A stretch of 64,000 nt of DNA from Paenibacillus sp. JNUCC32 (GCF_014863545.1 NZ_CP062260.1:2976001-3040000), one strand, 5' to 3'. Positions 16,984 to 26,846 are shown, counted from the first letter of the stretch. Numbers and translations: made by a program. The notes: generated by a model not told the origin, from the sequence alone.

Positions 16984-18060
16984 TTAATACTTAATCATAT
17001 AAAGCGTAATCTCGTCCCGATTATGGAACAACTGCTTCGCTCCCTGAATCTGCATTCTGGACGCTTCAAATACCGACATGATCTCCTTCACCAATGCCAT
17101 TGGCTTCTTGGTCAGCAGCTTGACCGTGACGACGGCCGTGCCGCCCGTTTCAAGGCTGTGCAGCAGCCCGGTCACCATTCGGGCCATCAGTTTGGGACTC
17201 CAGCTCATATCGCATACCAGCAGATCGAACTCATGCTCTCTAAACGTTACGTCCGCAGCATTCTTGTGGATGACACGCAGGTTTTTATGCCCTTCCAGGG
17301 ATGGGTGCATTTTCGCCGGATCCACCGCCGTAACCTGCAAGCCGCGTTCCAATAAAAAGGATGTCCAGCCTCCCGGCGCTGCTCCGATATCGACAGCCTT
17401 GCGGAACGTCTCGAAGGGTATCCCGAACTGCTTCTCGGCTTCAAGCAGCTTAAATTTGGCTCTTGAGATTTGACCCTCTTCCCGCTGAAAACGGACCGCG
17501 CCTCCGTTCCAATCCGAGAGGTTGTCCTCCGGACGCGACACACCGGCATACCAGACATTGTCAGCAGCGAATAGTGAAATGATCCATTCGGGTGCCTGGA
17601 CCGTGTATTCCAGCTCAAGCGGTGCCAAGCGAAGCTGCAAATCGTCCCGAAGGGCTGCAGGGCTCTCCTTCCATGAACTGTTATCCGTCTTGCGGATTTG
17701 GATGGATGCGCGGCTTTGGCTAATCTCCTCCCGCCTCAGCACATGATCTGCTGTCAATTGCAGCGCTGCGTCTACGGATTCGGCCGCGATTTCCCATTGT
17801 ACCGGAAAGAGATGCCGCAGGAAAATAGGAGGCTTTGACGTAATCAGCCGCTTAGCCTCAGCTTCGGAGCTGCCGAGTGTCATCAAAAACACCTCGCCTG
17901 GCATCATCATGGTGCTTTTTATGCTGCCAAACATCCGGCGCAGCTCTTCCTGGGCATACGGAGCGAAACCATGATTTGCCGTGCATACCCATTTACTGTG
18001 AAAATCCCGATGGTTCTGATTCTGTTCCTCATGTTCCTGCATTACAATTAATTCGTCCAA
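16984..18060 (-). CDS. FtsJ-domain rRNA 2'-O-methyltransferase (RlmM-like, THUMP-type N-terminus)
   Basis: S-adenosylmethionine-dependent RNA 2'-O-ribose methyltransferase. The C-terminal half has the SAM loop VDIGAAPGGWTS and the RrmJ/FtsJ K-D-K-E catalytic set: Lys in SRAKFKLLEAE, Asp in LLVCDMSW, Lys in VVTVKLL, Glu in RDEITLYM. The N-terminal half (WVCTANHGFAPYAQEEL...) resembles the THUMP-like RNA-binding part of RlmM. TTG 18060 has GGAGG 9 nt upstream; the ATG at 18042 has no ribosome site. It begins 5 nt after the ABC ATPase gene ends and probably belongs to the same operon. Confidence 0.8.
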   Translation of the reverse strand: MDELIVMQEHEEQNQNHRDFHSKWVCTANHGFAPYAQEELRRMFGSIKSTMMMPGEVFLMTLGSSEAEAKRLITSKPPIFLRHLFPVQWEIAAESVDAALQLTADHVLRREEISQSRASIQIRKTDNSSWKESPAALRDDLQLRLAPLELEYTVQAPEWIISLFAADNVWYAGVSRPEDNLSDWNGGAVRFQREEGQISRAKFKLLEAEKQFGIPFETFRKAVDIGAAPGGWTSFLLERGLQVTAVDPAKMHPSLEGHKNLRVIHKNAADVTFREHEFDLLVCDMSWSPKLMARMVTGLLHSLETGGTAVVTVKLLTKKPMALVKEIMSVFEASRMQIQGAKQLFHNRDEITLYMIKY

Positions 18061-18065
18061 ACGGA

Positions 18066-18839
18066 TTAACCTCCAGAAATAACTTTGATCCAGGGACGTC
18101 CGCCATCCCATTCCAGCTGAGCGTCGATATCATAAGTTTGTTTGATAAGTTCATGGTTCAATACTTCATCTTTGCGTCCCGCGGCCGTCAACCGCCCGTC
18201 TTTAATAAGCGCCACATGAGTAAATAAAGGGACAATCTCCTCGACATGATGCGTGACGTACACGACCGTAATATTACGCTGCCTCAGCCGGTCAATCTCA
18301 TGCAGCATCTTCTCCCGTTCATACAAATCCAAACCGGCACACGGTTCATCCATAATCAGAATCTTCGGATTGGCCATCAGGGAGCGTGCCAGCATCACTT
18401 TTTTCCGTTCCCCTTGGGACAAGGTCCCGAGAGGCAGCTCCGCCAAGCGGCCGAAATCCATTTCGTTCAGCAGGCTGTAGGCTAAACTTCTGGCCTCTTC
18501 CGGAATGTCCTGATAAAAGCGTAAAAAGGCATACGCCCCTGTTGCGACAACCTCCCACACCGGGTCGCTCAGCGTCAATTTCTCCAGCAGCGATTGGCTG
18601 ATATAACCGATGGATTTACGAACCTCCCGAACGTCACATTGGCCGTATACATGGCCCAGCACTTCTACGCGTCCACTGGAAGGGAACATATATCCCGTCA
18701 TCATTTCCAGCAGCGTTGTTTTGCCGGATCCGTTCCTGCCCAGGATCACCCAATTCTCATCCGATTTCATTTCAATGCTGACATCATCCAAAATGTGGCG
18801 GTTCCCCCGAATGAGCGACAGGTGCTGCAAAGAAATCAT
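18066..18839 (-). CDS. ABC transporter-type ATP-binding protein (YlmA/ModF-like)
   Basis: 257-aa single ABC domain: Walker A GRNGSGKTT, Q-loop YISQS, signature LSQGERKKV, Walker B ILIMDEPCAGLD, switch His in VYVTHHVEEI. The last 20 residues (EWDGGRPWIKVISGG) form an extra tail. No permease gene is nearby, as is usual for the YlmA group, so transport is uncertain. ATG start overlaps the stop of the thioredoxin-like gene by 4 nt. Confidence 0.82.
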   Translation of the reverse strand: MISLQHLSLIRGNRHILDDVSIEMKSDENWVILGRNGSGKTTLLEMMTGYMFPSSGRVEVLGHVYGQCDVREVRKSIGYISQSLLEKLTLSDPVWEVVATGAYAFLRFYQDIPEEARSLAYSLLNEMDFGRLAELPLGTLSQGERKKVMLARSLMANPKILIMDEPCAGLDLYEREKMLHEIDRLRQRNITVVYVTHHVEEIVPLFTHVALIKDGRLTAAGRKDEVLNHELIKQTYDIDAQLEWDGGRPWIKVISGG

Positions 18840-19183
18840 GGCTTCACGCTCCTTACAAAACTGACGATATCCTGTACGGAGCCCATCCGATAAAGCACTT
18901 CCGGGTCTGCTCCAGGGCTTGATGGGATCGCGAGCAGTGCCGGGACGCTTCGAATTTGATACCGTTCCACGATGCCCGGAAGGAAATTCACGTCCGCTGC
19001 CAGCAGCTGTACATCGGGCACCACAAACTCCGCGACATCCAGCATCTTACGCGCTGCCGCGCAAGTACCGCATAATGGCGTATGCAAAAAAACGATGACA
19101 GGATCCGCCTTCGCGTCACGCTTCATCAGACGCTCCTGCCATTCTAGCCTCTCCAACAGTTCGCGCTGCGTAACCTCAATCAT
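18836..19183 (-). CDS. Thioredoxin-family protein, 115 aa
   Basis: Cytoplasmic thioredoxin-fold protein with active site CGTC (in FLHTPLCGTCAAARKML) and the cis-proline loop RSVPALLA. The CxxC sits at about residue 37-40 as usual. It overlaps both neighbours by 4 nt (ATGA junctions). The redox partner is unknown; linkage to an ABC ATPase and a cREC protein gives no clear hint. Confidence 0.85.
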   Translation of the reverse strand: MIEVTQRELLERLEWQERLMKRDAKADPVIVFLHTPLCGTCAAARKMLDVAEFVVPDVQLLAADVNFLPGIVERYQIRSVPALLAIPSSPGADPEVLYRMGSVQDIVSFVRSVKP

Positions 19184-19518
19184 CTTGAACCTTGGGCAAC
19201 TTCCCGCAGCACGGAATCGGGCATCGGTCCATTGTGGACCTTGACGCTTTTTGGCATGTGCTCATAGAGCAGCTCATACATTTTTCTTCTGCCCGACGGG
19301 CTTGAGGTGTGCAAATATATTTCATTAGCCTGTAGATTCTCGGCAATCATGGCCGCAACGACGTCTCCGCCGTTCATTTGGCCATGCCCGAGTTCGAAAT
19401 CAAGCGACAGAACGTCCACTTCGCATTCACGGAGCATCAGCAAACATTCTTCCCCGTTTCGAGCCAGCGCGAATCCTTTCGGATTGGGGCGCCAGTCGTC
19501 TAAATAAAGATGAATCAT
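19180..19518 (-). CDS. cREC (cyclic-phosphate-processing receiver-like) domain protein
   Basis: 112 aa, a receiver-fold protein. Residues LDDWRPNP (6-13) give the acidic pair, LSLDFELGHG the phospho-acceptor-like Asp, HTSSPSG the Ser/Thr position and VKVHNGP the Lys strand. It is often misnamed FtsJ in databases. The proposed role of the cREC family in nucleotide second-messenger or RNA-end phosphate processing is an inference from comparative genomics. It has no output domain. Confidence 0.7.
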   Translation of the reverse strand: MIHLYLDDWRPNPKGFALARNGEECLLMLRECEVDVLSLDFELGHGQMNGGDVVAAMIAENLQANEIYLHTSSPSGRRKMYELLYEHMPKSVKVHNGPMPDSVLREVAQGSR

Positions 19519-19533
19519 CCTACCCTCTCCCGA

Positions 19534-20382
19534 TCAGGACCAGGACAGCACCTTGGCGATGTCTTCCCGATGCGTGCCGTCAGCTCCTTTTTCACTTTCC
19601 AAGACAAATGCCTTACCCGCAAGTTCCGGTGCCAGAACCAGGCGCTTCAATGCTTCTGTTCCTATCATGCCTTGCCCGATGCGGGCATGGCGATCTTTTC
19701 TTGAGCCGGCTCCATATTTCGAATCGTTTAAATGAACGGCTACCGCCGATTCCCAATAGGCTAGCTCCTTGCCTCTGGCAAGGAGCTCATCCGTATTCGA
19801 TAAGTCCCAGCCTCCGGCGGCAAACAAGTGGCAGGTATCCAGACAAAAGCCTATTTTTTCCGGATAATCGGCAAGCTGTCTAACCTTAACGCACTCTTCA
19901 AGCGTCATTCCCATAGCTCCATGGTCTCCCGCCTGATTCTCGATCAGCAGCTTGGCCCTGCCCGCCCAGGAAGCCAGCACATCATTCATGCAGCGAATAA
20001 TGTTCTGGTACCCTTCAAGCACGTTCTGGCTCTTGAGATGCCCAAAATGTACAACGATGCCCAGCGACCCGCAAGCCTCGGCAATCATAAGATCATTCTT
20101 AAGGGAATCCACGGTCAACCGATAAAATTCTTCTCCTCGGGTCAAACCAACCGCCATATTCGTTGGATAAGGCGTGTGCGCGATCGAGACGAGACCTTGC
20201 TCCCGACAAAACTTCGCGCAAGCCGCAGCATTGCGGACATCCGGCGTCTTCAAGTGAAGACTGCGAGGATTTTTCGGAAAATACTGATACGCCAGTGAAC
20301 CGATCCCGGCTGCATGCTGGGCTGCCGCGAGAAATCCGCCCCGTGTGCTGACATGGCTTCCAATCCGGACTTTAGACTTCAT
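19534..20382 (-). CDS. nfo: Endonuclease IV (AP endonuclease)
   Basis: 282-aa zinc-dependent AP endonuclease for base-excision repair. Motifs of the TIM-barrel metal site are all there: HVSTRGG near the N-terminus, VVHFGHLKS, LIENQAGDHGAMG, FCLDTCHLFAAG, AVHLNDSKYGAGSRKDRHARIGQG and LESEKGADG. Usual length. It overlaps the Fpg/Nei-like gene by 11 nt, so glycosylase and AP endonuclease are made from one transcript. Confidence 0.95.
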   Translation of the reverse strand: MKSKVRIGSHVSTRGGFLAAAQHAAGIGSLAYQYFPKNPRSLHLKTPDVRNAAACAKFCREQGLVSIAHTPYPTNMAVGLTRGEEFYRLTVDSLKNDLMIAEACGSLGIVVHFGHLKSQNVLEGYQNIIRCMNDVLASWAGRAKLLIENQAGDHGAMGMTLEECVKVRQLADYPEKIGFCLDTCHLFAAGGWDLSNTDELLARGKELAYWESAVAVHLNDSKYGAGSRKDRHARIGQGMIGTEALKRLVLAPELAGKAFVLESEKGADGTHREDIAKVLSWS

Positions 20383-21190
20383 GCTGGCAATTCGGGCAAA
20401 AGAAAACTTTGCGCGAGGCGTGCTCCGCCTTCACGATCGGCATACCGCAGCGAACGCAGGGCTCTCCTTCACGATCGTACACTTTGCATTCGTCGTTATA
20501 AGCACCTGTCAGCTCATCCCCTTCCTGAAAGGGCATTTCCATGTATCCTCCGCCGTCCGTTGCCTCGTGCATCACTTTGACGGTGCTGTCGTACAGCTGC
20601 TCTAGCGACTCCTCCGGCAAATCCTGAATTTTGGATAGCGGGTGGATTCGGGCATCAAAAGCGATCTCGTCCGCATAACAGTTGCCGATGCCGGCGACGA
20701 CTTGTTGATTGACCAGCGTCGTTTTTAAGGCGCCCCGCCGTTTTCCAATCAGTTCGACGAAACGCGCTTTGGTCATTCGCCGATCCAGAAGCTCAGGACC
20801 AAGGTCTTTTAGGGCGTTCTCGGTTTCCCTCGCTGTTAGAAAATGCAGATAACCCAGGCGAAGGCCGATAAAATACAGCACCTGGTCACCGAACGTGATC
20901 TCGACCTGGGTCGAACGGGAAGGGCGCTCCTCATCCCTGCCTCCCAGATACAAAATGCCCCCCAGCATCAGATGCAGCAGGAGTCTGCCTCCGTTATGCA
21001 AATGGAATATGAGGTGCTTGCCTCTCCGCTCCACAAAAATGACCTTGCTTCCCTTCAGGGCCGAAGTAAACTCGTCAATCGTCACATTCAAGGATTTTTC
21101 GCGGTTCACGACCACATCGGTGATCGGCACATTCAGAATGCTCTGAGATAACAATCTTCGGTAATTCTCCATTTCCGGCAGTTCCGGCAT
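20372..21190 (-). CDS. Fpg/Nei-family DNA glycosylase
   Basis: Bifunctional base-excision glycosylase/AP lyase. Starts MPELPEMENYR: Pro2 is the Schiff-base nucleophile and Glu3 the general acid. The H2TH motif is NQQVVAGIGNCYADEIAF and the zinc finger CVRCGMP...FFCPNCQ closes the protein at 272 aa. The MPELPEME variant differs from the MPELPEVE of standard MutM, so it may be the second paralogue found in bacilli. It is transcribed with nfo. Confidence 0.88.
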   Translation of the reverse strand: MPELPEMENYRRLLSQSILNVPITDVVVNREKSLNVTIDEFTSALKGSKVIFVERRGKHLIFHLHNGGRLLLHLMLGGILYLGGRDEERPSRSTQVEITFGDQVLYFIGLRLGYLHFLTARETENALKDLGPELLDRRMTKARFVELIGKRRGALKTTLVNQQVVAGIGNCYADEIAFDARIHPLSKIQDLPEESLEQLYDSTVKVMHEATDGGGYMEMPFQEGDELTGAYNDECKVYDREGEPCVRCGMPIVKAEHASRKVFFCPNCQHEV

Positions 21191-21243
21191 GATTCATCTT
21201 CCCTTTCGTCAAGACACAAGTTTATGTATAATACTTTTGCTTA

Positions 21244-22032
21244 TCATGAACACAGCAGGCTGATCACTTCGTTCAAATCCCGGCATATATAGTCTGGCGT
21301 GACGCCGGCGGCTTCCAAATGCGCTTCCATATTGCGATCGGTCGTGATTCCGGTCATGACGAGAACCGTCTTGCAGCCGGCATGCACGCCAGCGGCAATA
21401 TCCGTACGGATATTATCTCCGATTACATAAGTATCTTCCGGAGCCAAACCCAAGCGATCCGAGGCATACTTCATCAAGATCGAGGACGGCTTACCGATAA
21501 CCGTCGGCTTAACTCCCGAAGCGGCCTCGATCGCAGCCCCAAGCGAGCCAGCACCAGGCATCAGGCCGGTATCGGATGGCAGCTGCAGATCCGGATTGGT
21601 CAAGATCGACACAGCTCCCTCCTGAATCCAGCGAACGGCACGGGTTAACTTCTCGTAATCAAACGAGCGGTCGATTCCTTGAATGACGTATTCAGGGGAC
21701 TGCTCCACGATGGTAAGGCCCGCGGACAACAGCGCTTTGCGAAGTCCATCTTCCCCGAGCATCGCCACCTTGGCACCGGGCGACTCCTCAGCGATATATT
21801 TAGCTGCAGCGAGGGAGGATGTGCATACTTCCTCCGGCAAAGCAGGAATCCCCATCTCCATCAGGTGAGCCGCCACCTGCTCCGGCGTGCGTGAAGAATT
21901 GTTCGTTACATACAGGAACGGAATCTGCATTTCTTTCAACCGCTCGATCAGCAGGTCAGCCCCCTCGATTCGATTCCGGCCATGGTACAGCGTTCCGTCC
22001 AGGTCAATCAGCAATCCTTTTGGTTTTTCCAT
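21244..22032 (-). CDS. HAD-IIA sugar-phosphatase family protein (NagD-like)
   Basis: 262 aa. HAD motif I LIDLDGTLYHG at the N-terminus, motif II YVTNNSSRTP, motif III Lys in VIGKPSS, motif IV YVIGDNIRTDIAAG. The C2-type cap between motifs II and III fits NagD/AraL phosphatases of sugar phosphates or nucleotides. ATG 22032 has AAGGTG 9 nt upstream; a GTG start at 22044 is possible. Exact substrate unknown. Confidence 0.85.
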   Translation of the reverse strand: MEKPKGLLIDLDGTLYHGRNRIEGADLLIERLKEMQIPFLYVTNNSSRTPEQVAAHLMEMGIPALPEEVCTSSLAAAKYIAEESPGAKVAMLGEDGLRKALLSAGLTIVEQSPEYVIQGIDRSFDYEKLTRAVRWIQEGAVSILTNPDLQLPSDTGLMPGAGSLGAAIEAASGVKPTVIGKPSSILMKYASDRLGLAPEDTYVIGDNIRTDIAAGVHAGCKTVLVMTGITTDRNMEAHLEAAGVTPDYICRDLNEVISLLCS

Positions 22033-22093
22033 GAATAAATGCACCTTCTTTATTTCTTTCCTTCACGGCATAAATGATTCATCTGATGAAAAG

Positions 22094-22345
22094 GTGACCA
22101 TTCAAGGCCGTGCTGTAAGGGTTAATCATCATAAATATATGTATGGCTGCAGGCATTCAGCTGTCCTTTACTATAATGAACTTAGAAATACCGATAGTAT
22201 TATTGTAAAGAAGCCCATTACCGGTTGCAAGGTTCATGCCGATCGCTTCATTCTGACGGTCGACGCGTCGAAAGAAATCGAAGACTGTCCAAGTCTTAGC
22301 GTTTATGAACCGCTTTGTCGCATCCTGCGCTTTCCCGGAAAATAA
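22094..22345 (+). CDS. Possible small protein of unknown function, 83 aa
   Basis: Plus-strand frame lying alone between two minus-strand genes. It reads VTIQGRAVRVNHHKYMYG from GTG 22094 to a TAA, with Cys at four places and a C-terminal half that uses GC-rich third positions like host genes (gtc gac gcg tcg). An AAAAGG just before the GTG is only a fair ribosome site. The frame is open upstream into the HAD gene, so the start is uncertain. I recognise no family. It may be real or may be chance in the leader of the NagD-like gene. Confidence 0.35.
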   Translation: MTIQGRAVRVNHHKYMYGCRHSAVLYYNELRNTDSIIVKKPITGCKVHADRFILTVDASKEIEDCPSLSVYEPLCRILRFPGK

Positions 22346-22392
22346 TGCCCCCGACCACCCGATATTTCCACGTAATTCACCGCTGTGCGTGC

Positions 22393-23319
22393 CTAGGAAC
22401 GCTGGATAGGATACAACCCGAAATCCTCCGCCAATCGCGTATTCGCAAATATCTCCCGCGCTTCGTTTAGCAGCGGCTGTAAATGATCGATATCCTTATA
22501 CCGGGAGCTGAAGTGGGTCAAGAACAGCGCTTTTACCCCAGCCCGTTCAGCCGCTTCCGCCGCCTGTTTGGCGGTACTGTGATAGTATTCGTGCGCGAGC
22601 TCCGACAGATCCTCCATGAACGTGGCCTCATGGACCAGGAGATCCGCGTCCTTGGCCAAAGCCTCCACGCCTGCGCATGGCCGCGTATCCCCGAGAATCG
22701 TGACCACCCTCCCTTTTTTCGGTGTCAGGAGCACATCCGAGGCATGAATCCATCGGCCGTCGCCGAGTTCCACGCTTTCCCCTCTTTTCAGCTTGCCATA
22801 GAGCGGCCCTGGCTTGAGTCCATAGTCCGCCAACCGTTTCAGGTCCAGACTGCCAGGGAGATCCTTCTCCACGACACGGTAGCCGTAACTCTCGGCCCTG
22901 TGATCCAGCTTGGCCGATTCCACGAGGAAATTATCGTCCTCAAACAAAACGCCACCGGTGTGCTCGATGACCTCCATCGTATAAGGAACGCGCGATTGGC
23001 TGATGCTCAGCGTAGTTTCAATGAAGACTTTGATGCCTGGGGGACCATAAATCGTCAGGGGTGATGTTACCCCTTGGGCACCTCGGCTGGATAGCAAACC
23101 TGGCAAACCGAATACATGATCACCATGCATATGGGTAATGAATACCTTTTCAAGCTTGGACAGCTTGAGTGGGGACTTTAATATTTGATGCTGCGTGCCT
23201 TCTCCACAATCAAACAGCCACAGACTTCTTCGTTCTTCCAGCATTCGCAGTGCAATCGAGGTCACGTTACGCTGCAGCGTCGGAACCCCCGCATTTGTTC
23301 CTAGAAAATAGAGTTCCAT
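22393..23319 (-). CDS. rnz: Ribonuclease Z (tRNA 3' processing)
   Basis: Zinc metallo-beta-lactamase-fold endonuclease that removes 3' trailers from tRNA precursors. Starts MELYFLGTNAGVPTLQRNV at ATG 23319 behind GGGGAG; the frame to 23367 has no such site. Metal motif THMHGDHVFGLPGLL, later LLVHEATF and LTHFSSRY supply the remaining ligands. 308 aa, normal for the short form. Confidence 0.95.
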   Translation of the reverse strand: MELYFLGTNAGVPTLQRNVTSIALRMLEERRSLWLFDCGEGTQHQILKSPLKLSKLEKVFITHMHGDHVFGLPGLLSSRGAQGVTSPLTIYGPPGIKVFIETTLSISQSRVPYTMEVIEHTGGVLFEDDNFLVESAKLDHRAESYGYRVVEKDLPGSLDLKRLADYGLKPGPLYGKLKRGESVELGDGRWIHASDVLLTPKKGRVVTILGDTRPCAGVEALAKDADLLVHEATFMEDLSELAHEYYHSTAKQAAEAAERAGVKALFLTHFSSRYKDIDHLQPLLNEAREIFANTRLAEDFGLYPIQRS

Positions 23320-23405
23320 CCCTCTTCTCCCCTTTCGGTTGTAAACCGGAGAAATCCCCCGAAACATTCGGAGGATTTCAAACCGGCTGTACCGGTATTC
23401 AAATG

Positions 23406-26400
23406 TTAAGCTTTATCCACGTTAAAATAATGAGCCTCCGGATGGCTGAACACCATCGCGGATACCGACGCCTCCGGTTCCATCATGAAACCCTCGGTAA
23501 GATGAACGCCGATATCTTCTGGCTGCATCAATTTGAATAAAGGCTCCTGATCCTCCAGATCCGGACATGCCGGATATCCGAAGGATACGCGAATGCCTTG
23601 GTATCTCGCTCCCAGGCGCTGTTTCATCGTCATGTCTGCCGGATCTGGGTATCCCCACGTATCCCGCATCATATGGTGAATTCGTTCTGCCAGCCCTTCA
23701 GCCGTTTCCAGGGCAACCGATTGAAGTGCATGGGAACGGAGATAGTCGCCTTTATCCTTCCATTCCCCGGACAATTTCCCGACGCCGTGCCCTGCCGTAA
23801 CGACCAGGAACCCGACGTAATCCATCACCCCGCTGTCTACGGATTTCAGGAAGTCCGCCAAGCACAGATACGGCTCCACCTGCTGCCTTGGAAACGTAAA
23901 GGTATGCAATATTTTCGATGCATCCTTTGGATCGTATATGATAATATCATTTCCTCGCGACTGCGCCGGGAAGAAACGGTACATGGCATGTGCCTGTATG
24001 ATTCCCGATTGAACTGCCTCTTCCAGAATGCCGTCAACGGTTTCCTTAAGCGATACCGCCTTCGGATCATTGGCTTTGAGGAGTTGTTCCACGGATCCTT
24101 TAAGGCCTAAATGATGTCCCAACAGCATCTGCATGTTGATATAAGGCAGGATGTGCGAAATCGGATAATTCCGGAGCACATGCCGCTCCATATCCGGCGG
24201 TATATACACCGGGGCTTCGGTCGATATTTTGGATCGGAGTCCTTCAGACAGCTTCGGCATTACTTTTACAACCTGTGGCGCCGCTGCATCCGCTTCCTGC
24301 TCCGCCTTAATCTCTTCAGCCATTTGGGTCCGCAGCACCGGATCGCTCAGCTGGTTGGCCAATGCAAGCCCGTCCATCGCGTCTTTCGCGTAGAGCACCA
24401 TTCCGTCATATTCGGGGCGGATGCGCGTCTTCGTGAACTTCCGCGTCAACGCGGCCCCGCCAACCATGATCGGAACGCTAATGCCCGCGTTTTTCAAGTC
24501 CTGGGCGGTGGATACCATCTGCTGTGCCGATTTGACCAACAAACCGGATAACCCGATGGCGTCAGGCTGCTCCCGCCGGTAAGCCTCGATAATTTGCTCC
24601 GGTGGTACTTTTATACCCAAATTAATGATTTGGTAACCATTGTTGGACAAGATGATCTCCACCAGGTTTTTACCGATATCATGGACGTCGCCCTTCACGG
24701 TGGCCAGCATGATTTTCCCTTTGACAGACGACTCGTTTTTCTCCATAAAGGATTCCAAATACGCCACGGAGGCTTTCATCACTTCGGCGCTTTGCAGCAC
24801 CTCCGCCACAATGAGCTCGTTGTTGTTAAACAAGCGGCCAACCTCGGTCATCCCTGCCATTAGCGGGCCATTAATGATCTCCAGCGCGCCGTATTTGGTC
24901 AAGGCTTCATCCAAATCCGGAATCAGGCCTTCCTTGGAGCCTTCCACCACATAAGAGGCAAGTCTTTCTTCCAGCGTCAGATTGGATACCTTTATCTTCT
25001 TCTCTACCTTTTTATCCCGGAACGCGGCGACGAATGCCGCCAGCGTCTCATCATTGGTTCGATAAATCAGATCCTCCGCCAGACGCCTCTCTTCCTCCGG
25101 AATGGAGGCATAGCGCTCGAGCTTTTCCGTGTTCACGATTGCGTAGTCCAATCCGGCCTTCGTGCATTCGTACAGATACACGGAGTTCAGCACTTCACGG
25201 CCCGCTTCCGGCAATCCGAAGGAAACGTTGCTGATGCCGAGGATCGTATGCACTTTGGGCATGGCTTCTTTTATCATGCGAATGCCCTCTATCGTTTCCT
25301 TGGCTGATCCGATGTACTGCTCGTCACCCGTACCTACAGGGAACACAAGCGTGTCGAAAATAATATCCTCAGGCGAAATACCGTATTTGTTCACCAAGAG
25401 ATCATAAGACCGCTGCGCCACCTTGAGCTTGTCGTCGCGATGAATCGCTTGACCGCTCTCATCGATGGTACCTACGACGACCGCAGCGCCGTATTTGTGC
25501 ACCAACGGAGTCACATGCTCAAATTTCTCCTCGCCGTCTTCAAGGTTAATGGAGTTAATGATCGCTTTCCCTTGCGAATATTGCAGGGCCAAGTCAATGA
25601 CCGCCGGATCGGTTGTGTCGATCATCAGCGGCACCTTCACCTTTTTGACCACCAGCTCCAGGAATTGGATCATATCCTCAGCTTCTTCGCGATCCGGATC
25701 CTGTACGCATACATCAATGACATGGGCGCCATTCTTGACTTGAGCACGAGCGATCTCGGAAGCTTCCTCATATTTTCCTTCCACGATCAAACGCTTAAAT
25801 TTGCGCGAACCCAGAACATTTGTTCTTTCGCCCACCATATACGGACGGTTTTCCTGCTCGATATATACCGGCTCGATGCCGGACAATGCCGGCAAGTGCC
25901 CGCCCTCAAGCGGACGTGGGGTGAAGCCATCCATCGTTTGTTTTAAAGCCCGGATGTGGTCAGGTGTCGTACCGCAGCATCCCCCAGCGATGTTAAGCCA
26001 ACCTTTTTCAGCAAAAGCCCCCATCTTTTGGGCAAGCGATTCAGGAGATTCATGGTATTGACCATTCTCGTCAGGCAGACCCGCATTCGGATAACAGCTG
26101 ATCGCGCTTCTCGACATTTCGGATAAGGAACGGATATGGTCGCGCATGAACTCCGGACCCGTTGCACAGTTCAGGCCGATGGATACCGGATTCAAGTGTT
26201 CCAAAGAAATGTAAAACGCCTCGATGTTCTGCCCCGCAAGCGTTGTTCCCATCGGTTCGATTGTGCCGGATATCATGATGGGAAGGGTGACGCCTGTCTT
26301 ATCAAACGCTTGTCGAATCCCAATGCTCCCTGCTTTCACATTGAGCGTATCCTGCGACGTCTCGAGCAATAGGGCATCCACGCCGCCTTCAATCAAGGCT

Positions 26401-26846
26401 ACGGCTTGCTCCTCGTAACTCTCGATCAATTCGGCGAAGGTCACGCCGCCGGTAACCGACAGCGTCTTGGTTGTCGGACCCATCGCACCCACGACATATC
26501 GCGGGCTGTCCGGCGTGGAATATTTCTCAACTGCAGCGCGGGCCAGATGAGCCGCTTTCAGGTTGATTTCCCGGGCAAGTTCAGGTATATCGTATTCAGC
26601 AAGCACAACGGAGGTTGCGCCAAATGTATTGGTTTCAATCAGGTCGGCACCTGCTTCAAGATATTGTTCATGTATTTTTTGAATGACGTCGGGCCGATGA
26701 ATGACCAGCATTTCATTGCAGCCATCCAGCTCCGGGCCGCCAAAATCTTCAGCCGAGAGGTCCTCTTGCTGGATCATCGTGCCCATGGCACCGTCAAGAA
26801 TTAATATTCGTTCTTTAAGCACTTCTTGTAAGCTAGGCTTGTTCAA
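23406..26846 (-). CDS. metH: Cobalamin-dependent methionine synthase
   Basis: Transfers methyl from methyl-tetrahydrofolate through cobalamin to homocysteine. All four modules are present in 1146 aa: homocysteine/zinc domain at the N-terminus (GGCCGTTPDH about residue 290), pterin-binding domain (from about 330), cap plus B12-binding domain with DVHDIGKNLVEII carrying the lower-axial His, and the reactivation domain at the C-terminus (RYQGIRVSFGYPACPD). Start is TTG with GGGGGAGG 8 nt upstream. No SAM or cobalamin riboswitch is recognisable in the 170-bp divergent region shared with mtnD, which is odd for a methionine gene in this group. Confidence 0.95.
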   Translation of the reverse strand: MNKPSLQEVLKERILILDGAMGTMIQQEDLSAEDFGGPELDGCNEMLVIHRPDVIQKIHEQYLEAGADLIETNTFGATSVVLAEYDIPELAREINLKAAHLARAAVEKYSTPDSPRYVVGAMGPTTKTLSVTGGVTFAELIESYEEQAVALIEGGVDALLLETSQDTLNVKAGSIGIRQAFDKTGVTLPIMISGTIEPMGTTLAGQNIEAFYISLEHLNPVSIGLNCATGPEFMRDHIRSLSEMSRSAISCYPNAGLPDENGQYHESPESLAQKMGAFAEKGWLNIAGGCCGTTPDHIRALKQTMDGFTPRPLEGGHLPALSGIEPVYIEQENRPYMVGERTNVLGSRKFKRLIVEGKYEEASEIARAQVKNGAHVIDVCVQDPDREEAEDMIQFLELVVKKVKVPLMIDTTDPAVIDLALQYSQGKAIINSINLEDGEEKFEHVTPLVHKYGAAVVVGTIDESGQAIHRDDKLKVAQRSYDLLVNKYGISPEDIIFDTLVFPVGTGDEQYIGSAKETIEGIRMIKEAMPKVHTILGISNVSFGLPEAGREVLNSVYLYECTKAGLDYAIVNTEKLERYASIPEEERRLAEDLIYRTNDETLAAFVAAFRDKKVEKKIKVSNLTLEERLASYVVEGSKEGLIPDLDEALTKYGALEIINGPLMAGMTEVGRLFNNNELIVAEVLQSAEVMKASVAYLESFMEKNESSVKGKIMLATVKGDVHDIGKNLVEIILSNNGYQIINLGIKVPPEQIIEAYRREQPDAIGLSGLLVKSAQQMVSTAQDLKNAGISVPIMVGGAALTRKFTKTRIRPEYDGMVLYAKDAMDGLALANQLSDPVLRTQMAEEIKAEQEADAAAPQVVKVMPKLSEGLRSKISTEAPVYIPPDMERHVLRNYPISHILPYINMQMLLGHHLGLKGSVEQLLKANDPKAVSLKETVDGILEEAVQSGIIQAHAMYRFFPAQSRGNDIIIYDPKDASKILHTFTFPRQQVEPYLCLADFLKSVDSGVMDYVGFLVVTAGHGVGKLSGEWKDKGDYLRSHALQSVALETAEGLAERIHHMMRDTWGYPDPADMTMKQRLGARYQGIRVSFGYPACPDLEDQEPLFKLMQPEDIGVHLTEGFMMEPEASVSAMVFSHPEAHYFNVDKA

